Positions 53,871-62,753 of a stretch of 64,000 nucleotides of DNA are shown here, piece by piece; position 1 is the stretch's first letter, and each line of letters opens with the position of its first letter. Source of the stretch: Pararhodobacter sp. CCB-MM2 (GTDB lineage: Bacteria; Pseudomonadota; Alphaproteobacteria; Rhodobacterales; Rhodobacteraceae); assembly GCF_001691415.1 (NCBI RefSeq), contig NZ_LRRR01000009.1, positions 1 to 64,000 of the forward strand, written 5' to 3'. Position numbers and translations under genes: made by a program. The notes under the pieces were generated by a model. It saw only the letters and a list, made by a program, of their open reading frames with translations, had not been told where the DNA came from and did no database searches.

Positions 53871-54370
53871 TCCAACAGACCCTCGGGCGGGTCGGCGATG
53901 ATGCGACCGCCAGCCACATCCACTGTCGGCACAACGGCCAGCGTGAAGGGCACCAAGGCCGAGCCCTTGCCGGCGCGCTGCACCTCAAGGATGTCGCCCG
54001 CGCCGTGGTTCAGCACCGCGGTGACCTTGCCGATCACATTGCCGCCCGTGTCCATCATGGTCAGGCCGATCAGGTCGGCGTGGTAGAATTCGTCGTCCGG
54101 CAGCGAGGGCAGCTTGTCGCGGTCGGCATAAAGGCGGATGCCGCGCAGGGCCTCGGCCGCTTCGCGCGTGCCGACGCCGCCCAAACGGGCCGAGAAGCCG
54201 TTGGGGATCGGCTGGCCCAGCTTGACGCTGAAGCTCTGCTTGCCGTCTTCGGTGAAGAGGGGGCCATAATCGCCGATGGCCGTCGGCTCGGCGCAGAAGC
54301 TCTTGAGACGCACGTCGCCCTTGACCCCGAAGGCCCCGGCGATGGCGCCCACACAGACCCGTTCGCTCAT
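53867..54370 (-). CDS. rimM: Ribosome maturation factor RimM
   Basis: 167 residues: ERVCVGAIAGAFGVKGDVRL then KSFCAEP, and the PRC-barrel part FYHADLIGLTMMDTGGNVIG with VPFTLAVVPTVDVAGGRII. Assists 30S head assembly by binding S19. Overlaps trmD (ATGA); 10 bp after bluB. Confidence 0.95.
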   Translation of the reverse strand: MSERVCVGAIAGAFGVKGDVRLKSFCAEPTAIGDYGPLFTEDGKQSFSVKLGQPIPNGFSARLGGVGTREAAEALRGIRLYADRDKLPSLPDDEFYHADLIGLTMMDTGGNVIGKVTAVLNHGAGDILEVQRAGKGSALVPFTLAVVPTVDVAGGRIIADPPEGLLE

Positions 54371-54380
54371 CCTGTCGCCC

Positions 54381-55016
54381 CTATCGCCACTCGACCGGCA
54401 CATCGGCGGCGCGCTGTTCCCAGCCCGCCTTCTCCAGCTCCGGTTCGCAATCATCCGTTTCCGGCCATCCGATGCACAGATAGGCCACGAGCCGCCAGCC
54501 CTCGTCAACGCCGAGATCGGCGGCCAACCGGTCGGGATCCAAGATGGACACCCAGCCGAGGCCAAGCCCCTCGGCCCTGAGCATGAGCCAGAGCTGCATC
54601 ACCGCGCCGGCGACGGAATAGCGTCGCATCTCGGGCATGGTGCGCGCGCCGAGACCGGCCCCCTTGGGCGCGGAATCGTCGCAAAAGACCGCCAGCTGCA
54701 CCGGCGCCTCGCGCATGCCCGAGAGCTTGAGCCCGGCATAGCGTTCGGCACGGTCGCCGTCATAGCCCGACAGGGCCTCGGCATTGGCGGCCTGAAAATT
54801 CGTCAAGGCGGCCTCCCGCGCGGCGGGGCTGCCGACCCGGACAAGACGCCAGGGTTCGGACAGCCCCACCGAGGGGGCCAGACGGAAGGCGTCGAGGCAC
54901 CGCGCCAGCACGGTTTCGTCGACCGGATCGGTGCGGAAGCGGCGCACATCGCGCCGCCAGCGCAGCAATTCGGCCAGCTCCGCGCGGAACGCCGGGCTGA
55001 ACGCCTTCCCTGTCAC
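54381..55016 (-). CDS. bluB: 5,6-dimethylbenzimidazole synthase BluB
   Basis: 211 residues, flavodoxin-reductase/nitroreductase-like fold. BluB fragments reduced flavin to make DMB, the lower ligand of vitamin B12. Motifs shared with BluB are RRDVRRF, APSVGLSEPWR, YAGLKLSGMREAP, RYSVAGAVMQLWL, RAEGLGLGWVSILDP and EPELEKAGW. GTG start with no clear ribosome-binding site, six bases after rpsP, so probably translated by coupling. Odd location, inside the rpsP-rimM-trmD operon; no other B12 genes nearby. Confidence 0.88.
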   Translation of the reverse strand: MTGKAFSPAFRAELAELLRWRRDVRRFRTDPVDETVLARCLDAFRLAPSVGLSEPWRLVRVGSPAAREAALTNFQAANAEALSGYDGDRAERYAGLKLSGMREAPVQLAVFCDDSAPKGAGLGARTMPEMRRYSVAGAVMQLWLMLRAEGLGLGWVSILDPDRLAADLGVDEGWRLVAYLCIGWPETDDCEPELEKAGWEQRAADVPVEWR

Positions 55017-55022
55017 GAAAGA

Positions 55023-55379
55023 TTACTCTTCCGACGACGCAGCAGCGGCTTTGTCGGCGCGCTCTTTGGCACGATCCTGGGCTTTCTTGCCCGGGACGGC
55101 TTTCTTCGGGTTGTTACGCTCAGTCTTGGCGCGCAGGCCGGCGGCTTCCAGGAAGCGGACGACGCGGTCGGTCGGGACGGCGCCCTTGTCGAGCCAGGCC
55201 TGAACCTTTTCCAGGTCCAGCTTCACGCGCTCTTCGCTGTCCTTGGCGAGCAGCGGGTTGTAGGTGCCGACCTTCTCGAGGAAGCGGCCATCACGCGGCA
55301 TGCGGCTGTCGGCGACGACGATTGCGTAGAACGGGCGCTTTTTCGAGCCGCCACGGGCGAGACGGATTTTGGTAGCCAT
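55023..55379 (-). CDS. rpsP: Ribosomal protein S16
   Basis: 118 residues: [40 protein letters not shown], then a Lys/Ala-rich extension typical of alphaproteobacteria. AGGAGA precedes the ATG. Confidence 0.97.
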   Translation of the reverse strand: MATKIRLARGGSKKRPFYAIVVADSRMPRDGRFLEKVGTYNPLLAKDSEERVKLDLEKVQAWLDKGAVPTDRVVRFLEAAGLRAKTERNNPKKAVPGKKAQDRAKERADKAAAASSEE

Positions 55380-55454
55380 GGTTGTATCTCCTATCGATGG
55401 CTGTTGAGGCGGGCCTTGCATTTGCAGTGCGGGGGCCACGCCGATCCGGGGTGT

Positions 55455-55793
55455 TCAGTTCTGCAACTTCTCGTGGTGACGGATCACTTCCGAGATGATG
55501 AAGTTCAGGAATTTCTTGGCGAATTCGGGGTCGAGGTCGGCCTCGTTGGCCAGCCATTCGAGCCGTTCGATCTGCCGGCCCTCGCGCGCGGGGTCCGACG
55601 GCGGCAGGGCGTGTTCGGCCTTCAGCTTGCCCACCGCCTGCGTGTGTTTGAAGCGTTCGGCCAGCGTGTAGACCAGGATCGCGTCCAGCCGGTCGATGCT
55701 TTCGCGATGCTCGCGCAGCAGCTGGGCGGCGCGTTCGGTATCGTCACTCATCGGGGCCTCCGGGTTGGGCACGTTGGTCGATTGGGTGCTCAT
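55455..55793 (-). CDS. Chorismate mutase, AroQ class
   Basis: 112 residues. All-helical monofunctional mutase that makes prephenate for Phe/Tyr synthesis: REHRESIDRLDAILVYTLAE, RFKHTQAVGKLKAEHALPPS, REGRQIERL. The ATG at 55791-55793 overlaps the upstream acetyltransferase stop (ATGA) with GGAGG upstream; an ATG at 55751 with its own GGAGG would drop 14 residues. Confidence 0.92.
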   Translation of the reverse strand: MSTQSTNVPNPEAPMSDDTERAAQLLREHRESIDRLDAILVYTLAERFKHTQAVGKLKAEHALPPSDPAREGRQIERLEWLANEADLDPEFAKKFLNFIISEVIRHHEKLQN

Positions 55794-56353
55794 GCATAGG
55801 CCTCCATGCCGGCGCCCTGTGCGTCGGCCGCCGGGTGGCGCCAGACCGAGCACGCGCCGAATTGCGCATGGGTGAAGCCGCTCTCGCGCACGCAGCCCAG
55901 CTTGGCAGCCAAGGCTTCCGAGCGGGTGTTGCCGTCAAGGATCATGCTGATCGGAGCCGTCCAGCCCAGCGCCTCATAGGCATAGGCACGGCCCGCCATG
56001 GCGGCTTCGGCGGCATAGCCCTTGCCTTCGATATCGCCCGCCCAGAGGGTCCAGGCGAGTTCCGGCTCGGGCCAGCCCTCGGGGAACCACGGGCCGGTGG
56101 TCCCGATGGCGCGGCCGGTGGTCTTTTCCTCGATCACGAAGATGCCGTAGCCGCGCAGCACCCAATGCCCGACGACATGCCCGAAGGACCGCCACGCGAG
56201 GTTGCGCTCCAGCGGGCCACCGGTGAAGCTCGAGCGTTCGCTGGCCTGATAGGCGGCGAAGGCGTCGAAATCCGACAGGCGCGGCGCGCGCAGGATCAGG
56301 CGCGGGGTCTCCAACTGGGGAACGGCAGCCTCGAAAGCTTGGGCGATGCTCAT
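55790..56353 (-). CDS. GNAT acetyltransferase (RimJ/RimL type), third of tandem
   Basis: 187 residues: LETPRLILRAPRLSDFDAFA, AWRSFGHVVGHWVLRGYGIF, EGKGYAAEAAMAGRAYAYEA and LDGNTRSEALAAKLGCV. The acetyl-CoA loop is in EGKGYAAEA. Substrate unknown. Overlaps both neighbours by 4 bp. Confidence 0.9.
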   Translation of the reverse strand: MSIAQAFEAAVPQLETPRLILRAPRLSDFDAFAAYQASERSSFTGGPLERNLAWRSFGHVVGHWVLRGYGIFVIEEKTTGRAIGTTGPWFPEGWPEPELAWTLWAGDIEGKGYAAEAAMAGRAYAYEALGWTAPISMILDGNTRSEALAAKLGCVRESGFTHAQFGACSVWRHPAADAQGAGMEAYA

Positions 56354-56877
56354 GCCGCGCCCTCCGGATGCACCCAGGCGTCGACGCCCTCTTCGATGGC
56401 CGCGGCTGCGGGGTCGATCACGCAACCCAAGCGACGGGCCAAAGCCTGCGAGCGGATGTTCTTCTGGTCGATGTAGCTGACGAAGCGCGTCCAGCCGAGG
56501 GTCGGACGAACCCAAGCCTGCACTGCCTGCGCGGCCTCGAAGGCATAGCCCTTGCCCTCGGTCTCGGCGGACCACATGGACCAGCCGATCTCGGGTTCGG
56601 GCCAACCAGCGGGGCGCCACGGACCGACCGAACCGAGCGCGGCGTCGCTGCCCTTCTCGGTGATGATGAACATGCCGAAATCGCGCAGTACCCAATGGCC
56701 GATCACATGGCCGAAGGCGCGCCAGGCCTTGCCTTCGTCCAGCTCACCCGGCCGCACGAATTCCGAACGGGCATCCGTCATGAAGGCGTGGAAGGCGGGC
56801 CAGTCGGCGGCAACCGGCGCACGCAGCACCAGACGCTCGGTGGTCAGCACGGGGGTGTTGGACAGCGTGACGCTCAT
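56350..56877 (-). CDS. GNAT acetyltransferase (RimJ/RimL type), second of tandem
   Basis: 175 residues: LTTERLVLRAPVAADWPAFH, AWRAFGHVIGHWVLRDFGMF, EGKGYAFEAAQAVQAWVRPT and IDQKNIRSQALARRLGCVID. Clear paralogue of the genes on both sides; linked by ATGA overlaps. Confidence 0.9.
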   Translation of the reverse strand: MSVTLSNTPVLTTERLVLRAPVAADWPAFHAFMTDARSEFVRPGELDEGKAWRAFGHVIGHWVLRDFGMFIITEKGSDAALGSVGPWRPAGWPEPEIGWSMWSAETEGKGYAFEAAQAVQAWVRPTLGWTRFVSYIDQKNIRSQALARRLGCVIDPAAAAIEEGVDAWVHPEGAA

Positions 56878-57413
56878 GCCAGCCCCCGCAGATCATGCAC
56901 GATCACCACGTCCGAGGCGTCGATCCCCTCGCGCTTGGTGTCGATGCGGCCACCGAGGCGCAGCGCCAGAGCGATGGAGCGTTGGTTCTTCGGGTCGATG
57001 ATGTTGACGATATCGTCCCAGCCGAAATGCTGGCGAACCCAAAGCATCACCGCGCGGGCGGCCTCGGCGGCATAGCCCTTGCCCTCGGCATGCGGCGCGA
57101 CCATCCAGCCCAGCTCGGCCTCAGGGAATTCGTCACCGTGGAAGATCCCGACCTCGCCCAGCCATTCGCCGGTCTCGCGATGGGCGACGCGGAAGGGGCC
57201 ATAGCCCTTGAGCATCCACAAAGCCACATCGGCGGCCCAGATCCGCCAAGCGTGGTGACGGTGATAGGGCCCGCCCTCCCAGACCGCGCGGTCCGAGGCA
57301 TGGTAGGCCGCCGCATGTTCGAAATCCGCCAACACCGGCGCGGACAGCACCAGCCGTTCGGTCACGAGGACCGGCACGGCAGGGGTCGCGAAGGGGAGGA
57401 GGGTTTCGTTCAT
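56874..57413 (-). CDS. GNAT acetyltransferase (RimJ/RimL type), first of tandem
   Basis: 179 residues: LVTERLVLSAPVLADFEHAA, HAWRIWAADVALWMLKGYGP, EGKGYAAEAARAVMLWVRQH and IDPKNQRSIALALRLGGRID. Begins 4 bp after the ffh stop, so it is probably in the ffh transcript. Confidence 0.9.
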   Translation of the reverse strand: MNETLLPFATPAVPVLVTERLVLSAPVLADFEHAAAYHASDRAVWEGGPYHRHHAWRIWAADVALWMLKGYGPFRVAHRETGEWLGEVGIFHGDEFPEAELGWMVAPHAEGKGYAAEAARAVMLWVRQHFGWDDIVNIIDPKNQRSIALALRLGGRIDTKREGIDASDVVIVHDLRGLA

Positions 57414-57417
57414 CGGA

Positions 57418-58926
57418 TCAGCGTTTCTTGCCGAAGCCCAGACCGGACAGGCCGCCCGGCAGGCCACCGCCGCCCAGCCCCGGCAGACCGCCCGGCAGCG
57501 CGCCGGTCCGGCCCAGCGCCTGCTGCGCGGCCTTCATGGCCTCGGGATCGGCCATCTGTTTCTGCATCTCGGCCATGTCAGGGTTCTTGCCGAACATCTG
57601 CTTCATGGCCTGCTTGAGCATCCCGCCCTTGCCCATCTTCTTCATGACGTCGGCCATCTGGCGCTGCATCTTCAGAAGCTTGTTCAGCTCGGAGACTTCC
57701 AGACCCGCACCCGCCGCGATGCGCTTCTTGCGCGAGGCCTGCAGAAGGTCGGGGTTCGCCCGCTCCTTCTTGGTCATCGAGTTGATCAGCGCGATCTGGC
57801 GCTTGAGCATCTTGTCGTCGAAGCCCGCGGCCTCGGCCTGTTTCGACATCTTCGCCATGCCCGGCATCATGCCCATGACGGACTGCATGCCGCCCATCTT
57901 CAGCATCTGATCAAGCTGCTGCTTCAGGTCGTTCATGTTGAACTGACCCTTCTGGAAGCGCTTCATCATGCGCTCGGCCTGTTCGGCCTCCAGCGTCTGC
58001 TGCGCCTTCTCGACGAGGGCCACGATGTCGCCCATGCCGAGGATACGGCCGGCGATCCGCTCTGCCTCGAAGCTTTCCAGCGCGTCGGTCTTCTCACCGA
58101 GGCCGACGAAACGAATGGGCTTGCCGGTCACCGCGCGCATCGACAGCGCCGCGCCGCCACGCCCGTCGCCGTCCATACGGGTGAGGACCACGCCGGAGAT
58201 GCCGACTTTGCCTTCGAACTCGGTGGCGACGTTGACGGCGTCCTGACCGGTCAGGCCGTCGACCACCAGCAGCGTCTCGCGCGGGTTGACGGCATCGCGG
58301 ACGGCCTGAACCTCGTCCATCAGCACTTCGTCGATATGCAGACGACCGGCGGTGTCGAGGAGGTAGACGTCATAGCCACCCAGCGTCGCCTGCGACTTGG
58401 CGCGCTTGGCGATCTGCACGGCGTTCTCGCCCTTGACGATCGGCAGGGTGTCAACACCGATCTGCCCGCCGAGGATCGCAAGCTGCTCCATCGCCGCCGG
58501 GCGGTTGGTGTCGAGGGACGCCATCAGCACGCGCTTGTGCTCGCGCTCCTTCAGACGGCGGGCGAGTTTCGCGGTGGTCGTCGTCTTGCCCGAGCCCTGC
58601 AGACCGACCATCAGCACCGGCGCCGGCGGGTTGTCGATCTTCAGCTTGCCCGGATCCTCGTCGCCTTTCAGCGTGGCGATGAGTTCGTCATGAACGATCT
58701 TCACCACCTGCTGGCCGGGGGTCACCGATTTGGTGACGGAGGCCCCGGTGGCCTTGTCCTGCACGCGCTTGATGAAGCTGCGGGCGACGGGCAGCGAGAC
58801 ATCGGCCTCCAGAAGCGCGACGCGCACCTCGCGCAGGGCGGCGGTCACGTCGTCGGCGCTGAGCGCACCGGCCTTGGTGAGGCGGTCGAAGACGCCACCA
58901 AGGCGCTCTGACAGGTTCTCGAACAT
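57418..58926 (-). CDS. ffh: Signal recognition particle protein Ffh
   Basis: 502 residues. N and G domains with G1 GLQGSGKTTTTAK, DTNRPAAMEQL, DTAGRLHIDE and TRMDGDGRGGAAL; a methionine-rich M domain that binds 4.5S RNA and signal peptides; a long Gly/Leu/Pro tail ending FGKKR. Directs ribosomes making membrane proteins to FtsY. AAAGGA before the ATG. Confidence 0.97.
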   Translation of the reverse strand: MFENLSERLGGVFDRLTKAGALSADDVTAALREVRVALLEADVSLPVARSFIKRVQDKATGASVTKSVTPGQQVVKIVHDELIATLKGDEDPGKLKIDNPPAPVLMVGLQGSGKTTTTAKLARRLKEREHKRVLMASLDTNRPAAMEQLAILGGQIGVDTLPIVKGENAVQIAKRAKSQATLGGYDVYLLDTAGRLHIDEVLMDEVQAVRDAVNPRETLLVVDGLTGQDAVNVATEFEGKVGISGVVLTRMDGDGRGGAALSMRAVTGKPIRFVGLGEKTDALESFEAERIAGRILGMGDIVALVEKAQQTLEAEQAERMMKRFQKGQFNMNDLKQQLDQMLKMGGMQSVMGMMPGMAKMSKQAEAAGFDDKMLKRQIALINSMTKKERANPDLLQASRKKRIAAGAGLEVSELNKLLKMQRQMADVMKKMGKGGMLKQAMKQMFGKNPDMAEMQKQMADPEAMKAAQQALGRTGALPGGLPGLGGGGLPGGLSGLGFGKKR

Positions 58927-59120
58927 GCGCGGTCCTTTCGGGACAGGCTTCGGGTGCACGGGGTTCCGCACCCGTGGGCGCAACGCGCTGACGGATGGCG
59001 ATCCCCGCAAAAGCGATGGGACCGGACGCTTTGGGCATCCGGGGAATTGAGCCGCAGATAAGCGCGAGGGGCGAGAGAGTCAAGGAAATAGGGGCTGGCG
59101 ACCCGTTGGCATCGATCCCC

Positions 59121-59291
59121 GCGCCACCCCGCCCGGAATCAAGGCGAAGCCGCCGGGCGAGCGCCGGCCCGTCCCGGCGGGCTGGCGCTTGGGGACCTTG
59201 CGCTACGGATCGAGGTCATCTGGGCCTGACGCCATAAAGCGAAGACCACGGGTGTTGCGGCGCCATCCCACGGCCCGGCGCACGCCCGGCT
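59121..59291 (+). repeat. Dispersed two-hairpin repeat, copy 2
   Basis: 171 bp, ungapped counterpart of 50037-50207. Hairpin A is 59160-59189. Placed in the 452-bp gap between divergent ffh and the rhomboid gene; the remaining 58927-59120 and 59292-59378 must hold their promoters, but I see no strong site. Confidence 0.85.
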
Positions 59292-59378
59292 TACCGTTGA
59301 TGGCGGGATGCATCCGCGCCGGAATATGCTACCACCGGTCCCGGCGCATTTCCGCCAGCCTCAGTAAAGACCTTTCAG

Positions 59379-60188
59379 ATGTTCGTTCTCGCCGACCACA
59401 ACCCGACGCGGCATATCCGCTTTCCCTTCGTCAACTGGGCGATCATCGTCGCCTGCCTGCTGGTCTTCGTGCTGCAGGTGCCTTGGCCCGATTACGCCTT
59501 CACCCCCGCGACGCTGCACCGGGTCGGTGGCCTCAACCCGCCCGGCGGCACGCCCGAGGTGATCGGCCAGATGGTCAGCTACATCTTCCTGCATGCGACT
59601 TGGCTGCATCTTGTCGGCAATATGCTGACCCTCTGGGTCTTCGGCGACAATATCGAGGACGCGATGGGGCATGTCCTGTACCCCGTCTTCTTCGTCCTCT
59701 GCGGCATGGCCGGCGCCGGGGCCGAGGCTCTGATGACCGCCCAGCCCGAGGTCCCGGTGATCGGCGCCTCCGGAGCCATCGCCGGGGTGATGGGCGCCTA
59801 TCTGCTGCTGCATCCCCGCGCGCATGTGCTTGTGCTAGTGGGCCTGCGCGTGCCGCTGCTGGTCCCTGCCGGCGCGGTGGTGGGGCTGTCGGTGGTGCTG
59901 GACCTGATCTCGGCTCTGGCCGTCGATCCCGGCGAGGCCAGCGTCGCCTTCTGGGCCCATGTCGGCGGCTTCGCGGCGGGCTCGGTGCTGATCACCGTCA
60001 TGCGCTGGCGCGACGTCCCGCTGTTCCAACCGCCCCAGCCGCATTCCGAGCCCGGGTTCCTCGGTGCCGGTCGCTGGCTGCCCCGGATCGGCGTGTCGCG
60101 CCCCGGTGGCTCGGCCCTGTGGTTCTGGGTCAAGGCGGCGGTGTTTTTCTTCGTGATCTCGCTGCTCGTCGAGACCTTCCTTGCCTGA
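59379..60188 (+). CDS. Rhomboid intramembrane serine protease
   Basis: 269 residues, six membrane helices. Active-site Ser131 in GASGAIAGVMGAYL and His194 in WAHVGGFAAG; the oxyanion region FLHATWLHLVGNM carries His72, His77 and Asn81. All complete, unlike the relative at 11344. Cleaves membrane proteins near their helices; substrate unknown. Confidence 0.94.
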   Translation: MFVLADHNPTRHIRFPFVNWAIIVACLLVFVLQVPWPDYAFTPATLHRVGGLNPPGGTPEVIGQMVSYIFLHATWLHLVGNMLTLWVFGDNIEDAMGHVLYPVFFVLCGMAGAGAEALMTAQPEVPVIGASGAIAGVMGAYLLLHPRAHVLVLVGLRVPLLVPAGAVVGLSVVLDLISALAVDPGEASVAFWAHVGGFAAGSVLITVMRWRDVPLFQPPQPHSEPGFLGAGRWLPRIGVSRPGGSALWFWVKAAVFFFVISLLVETFLA

Positions 60189-60216
60189 GAGGGCCGACTA
60201 GCGCTAAAGGGCCGCC

Positions 60217-61122
60217 ATGCTCACCGTTGCCGCACTCTACCACTTCACCCGCTTCGACGACCCCGCTGCGATCAAGGGGCCGCTGGCGAAGCTTTGCTGC
60301 GCGCAGGGGGTGAAGGGCTCGCTCCTGCTGGCGCCCGAGGGGATCAACGGCACCATCGCCGGCACCCGCGAAGGCATCGACGCGGTGCTGGCGCATATCC
60401 GCGCCCTGCCCGGCTGCGCTGGCCTTGAGTGGAAGGAAAGCCCGGCCGAGACCATGCCCTTCGGCCGCATGAAAGTGCGTCTGAAGCGCGAGATCGTCAC
60501 CATGGGGCAACCGGATGTGGACCCGCGCGCCTCGGTCGGCCATTACGTCGCGCCGGATGAGTGGAACGCGCTGATCTCGGCCCCCGATGTCGCGGTGATC
60601 GACACGCGCAACGATTACGAGGTGGCGATCGGCTCCTTCGAGGGCGCGGTCGATCCCGGCACCACCAGCTTCGGCGAATTCCCCGGCTGGTGGGAGGAGA
60701 ACAAGCACCGCTTCCACAACAAGCGCATCGCCATGTTCTGCACCGGCGGCATCCGCTGCGAGAAATCGACGAACTGGCTGCTGCAGCAGGGCGTCGAGGA
60801 GGTCTATCACCTCAAGGGCGGGATCCTGAAATACCTGGAGGACGTGCCCGCCGAGGACAGCCTCTGGCACGGCGGCTGCTTCGTCTTCGACCAGCGCGTC
60901 GCGGTCGGGCACGGGCTGACGCCGACCGGCCATGTCATGTGCCACGCCTGCCGCCGGCCGCTGGTGCCCGAGGATCTGAGCCGTCCCGAGTATGAGGACG
61001 GCGTCAGCTGCCACCATTGCCTGTCGGAATTCAGCGACGAGCGCCGCGCCGGTTTCCGCGAGCGGCAAAAGCAGGTGGCGCTGGCCGAACAGCGTGGCGA
61101 GCGGCATCTCGGTCGGGAATAG
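60217..61122 (+). CDS. trhO: tRNA uridine(34) hydroxylase (rhodanese family)
   Basis: 301 residues. UPF0176 N-terminal domain ([20 protein letters not shown]), rhodanese domain with the active-site loop [12 protein letters not shown], and a cysteine-rich end ([13 protein letters not shown]). Makes 5-hydroxyuridine at tRNA position 34 in an oxygen-dependent way. AAAGGG before the ATG. Confidence 0.94.
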   Translation: MLTVAALYHFTRFDDPAAIKGPLAKLCCAQGVKGSLLLAPEGINGTIAGTREGIDAVLAHIRALPGCAGLEWKESPAETMPFGRMKVRLKREIVTMGQPDVDPRASVGHYVAPDEWNALISAPDVAVIDTRNDYEVAIGSFEGAVDPGTTSFGEFPGWWEENKHRFHNKRIAMFCTGGIRCEKSTNWLLQQGVEEVYHLKGGILKYLEDVPAEDSLWHGGCFVFDQRVAVGHGLTPTGHVMCHACRRPLVPEDLSRPEYEDGVSCHHCLSEFSDERRAGFRERQKQVALAEQRGERHLGRE

Positions 61123-61131
61123 CGGCGCAGC

Positions 61132-61195
61132 GGTGGGATGAAATCCCACCCTACGGGTGTCGCGCGGGCGATGTAGGGTGGGGTTTCACCCCACC
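61132..61195. repeat. 64-bp nested palindrome between trhO and pit
   Basis: Two hairpins, GGTGGGAT-GAA-ATCCCACC and GGTGGGGT-TTC-ACCCCACC, whose outer halves with CTAC/GTAG are also complementary to each other (21 of 23 positions). It can fold as two hairpins or one long stem and sits between convergent stops, so it may serve as a bidirectional terminator. Confidence 0.8.
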
Positions 61196-61202
61196 TTTGC
61201 GC

Positions 61203-62684
61203 TTACCGAAGACCGGCCAGAAGCGTCGCCGCCCAGAGCATGCCGCCCGACAACAGCGCCGTCGCCGGCACGGTGATTACCCAGGCTGCCAGGATCGTCA
61301 GCATATGCGAGCGCCGGACGACTTTGCGCCGGGTCCGTTCCTCGACCGGCAGGGCCGAGAGGTCGCGGCTCTGTTTGAGGATCTTCTCGTGGTACCATTC
61401 GCGGTAGAAGCCCACGCCGAAGATCCCGCCGATGGCGATATGCGTTGAGGACACCGGCAGACCCAGCCACGAGGCCACGATCACCACCACCGCCGCCGCC
61501 AGCGCCACGCACCAGGCGCGCATCGCGTTCAACCGGGTGATTTCCGAGCCGACGATGTTGATCAGCTTCGGCCCGAACAGCATCAGGCCCACCGACAGGC
61601 CCAAGGCGCCGACGATCATCACCCAATACGGGATCTGCACCCGGTCGCCCGAGGCCCCGTCCTGCACCGCATGCACGATGGCCGCCAGCGGCCCCACGGC
61701 ATTGGCCACGTCGTTGGCGCCATGCGCAAAGGACAGCAGCGCCGCCGACAACACCAGCGGGATCGAGAACAGCGCCTTCAGCGACTTCGTCCGGTTCTCC
61801 AGCCCGCGCGACTGGCGGGCAATCACCGGGCGCATGATCAGCGCCAGCGGCACCGCGACGATCAGGCCGATCAACACGGATTCGCCCAGCCCCAGATGCA
61901 CCAGCTTCTTCAGGCCCTTCATCGCCATATAGGTGGCAAACACCCCACCCATGACGCCGATCAGCACCGGCACCCAGGTCCGGGCCGCGGCCAGCTTGTC
62001 CTCGCGGTACAGGATGCGGTTGTTCAGGATCGCCAGGAACAGCGCCGCGATGACCCCGCCCATCAGCGGCGAGATCACCCAGCTGGCCGCAATCGCGCCC
62101 ATCACCGGCCAGTTGACCGCCGAGAGGCCCGCGGCCGCGATACCTGCGCCCATCACGCCGCCGACGATCGAATGCGTGGTCGACACCGGCGCACCCATTG
62201 CGGTGGCAAGGTGGATCCAGAGGGCCCCGGCCAGCAGCGCCGCCATCATCGCCCAGACGAAGATCGCCGGCTCGGCTACCGATTCCGGTGCAACGATGCC
62301 GCGCGACACGGTCGAGACCACGTCCCCCCCGGCCAGAAGCGCCCCCGCCGTCTCGCAGATGGCGGCGATCAGCAGCGCGCCGCCCAGCGTCACCGCCTTC
62401 GCGCCCACGGCCGGGCCCATGTTGTTGGCCACGTCGTTGGCACCGATGTTCAGCGCCATGTAGGCGCCGATCGCGGCAGCAATCACCACCACCCAGGTGC
62501 CCGGACCGGCCCCCGTGATGGTCGCGGCGCCCAGCGCGGCGAGAACGATGAAGACTAGCGCGATGCCCGGGCCGACCAGCGGCCGCGCGGTGAAAAGGGT
62601 CGCCTGTTCAAGAAGCCCGATACGCCCGAGGTCCTTGTCGAGCGTCTTGATGGCCTTGGCATTCGGATCGGCAGGAGAGGTCAT
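61203..62684 (-). CDS. PiT-family inorganic phosphate transporter
   Basis: 493 residues, about 11 membrane helices, two inverted PiT repeats: GANDVANNMGPAVGAKAVTL and AHGANDVANAVGPLAAIVHA. Low-affinity, proton- or cation-coupled phosphate uptake. Start at the ATG before TSPADPNAKA. Confidence 0.94.
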   Translation of the reverse strand: MTSPADPNAKAIKTLDKDLGRIGLLEQATLFTARPLVGPGIALVFIVLAALGAATITGAGPGTWVVVIAAAIGAYMALNIGANDVANNMGPAVGAKAVTLGGALLIAAICETAGALLAGGDVVSTVSRGIVAPESVAEPAIFVWAMMAALLAGALWIHLATAMGAPVSTTHSIVGGVMGAGIAAAGLSAVNWPVMGAIAASWVISPLMGGVIAALFLAILNNRILYREDKLAAARTWVPVLIGVMGGVFATYMAMKGLKKLVHLGLGESVLIGLIVAVPLALIMRPVIARQSRGLENRTKSLKALFSIPLVLSAALLSFAHGANDVANAVGPLAAIVHAVQDGASGDRVQIPYWVMIVGALGLSVGLMLFGPKLINIVGSEITRLNAMRAWCVALAAAVVVIVASWLGLPVSSTHIAIGGIFGVGFYREWYHEKILKQSRDLSALPVEERTRRKVVRRSHMLTILAAWVITVPATALLSGGMLWAATLLAGLR

Positions 62685-62694
62685 TGCAGGCCCC

Positions 62695-62712
62695 GTGTCA
62701 TAAAACTGTTAC
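62695..62712 (+). promoter_or_regulatory. PHO-box-like direct repeat near the pit start
   Basis: GTGTCAT-AAAA-CTGTTAC has the spacing of a PHO box with two mismatches to CTGTCAT, but reads on the strand opposite to pit and lies 11 bp from its ATG. If real it would more likely repress than activate. Confidence 0.35.
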
Positions 62713-62753
62713 GTTGCCCCTAACGCGCAAGCCGAGGCATCACAACAGCAGAG

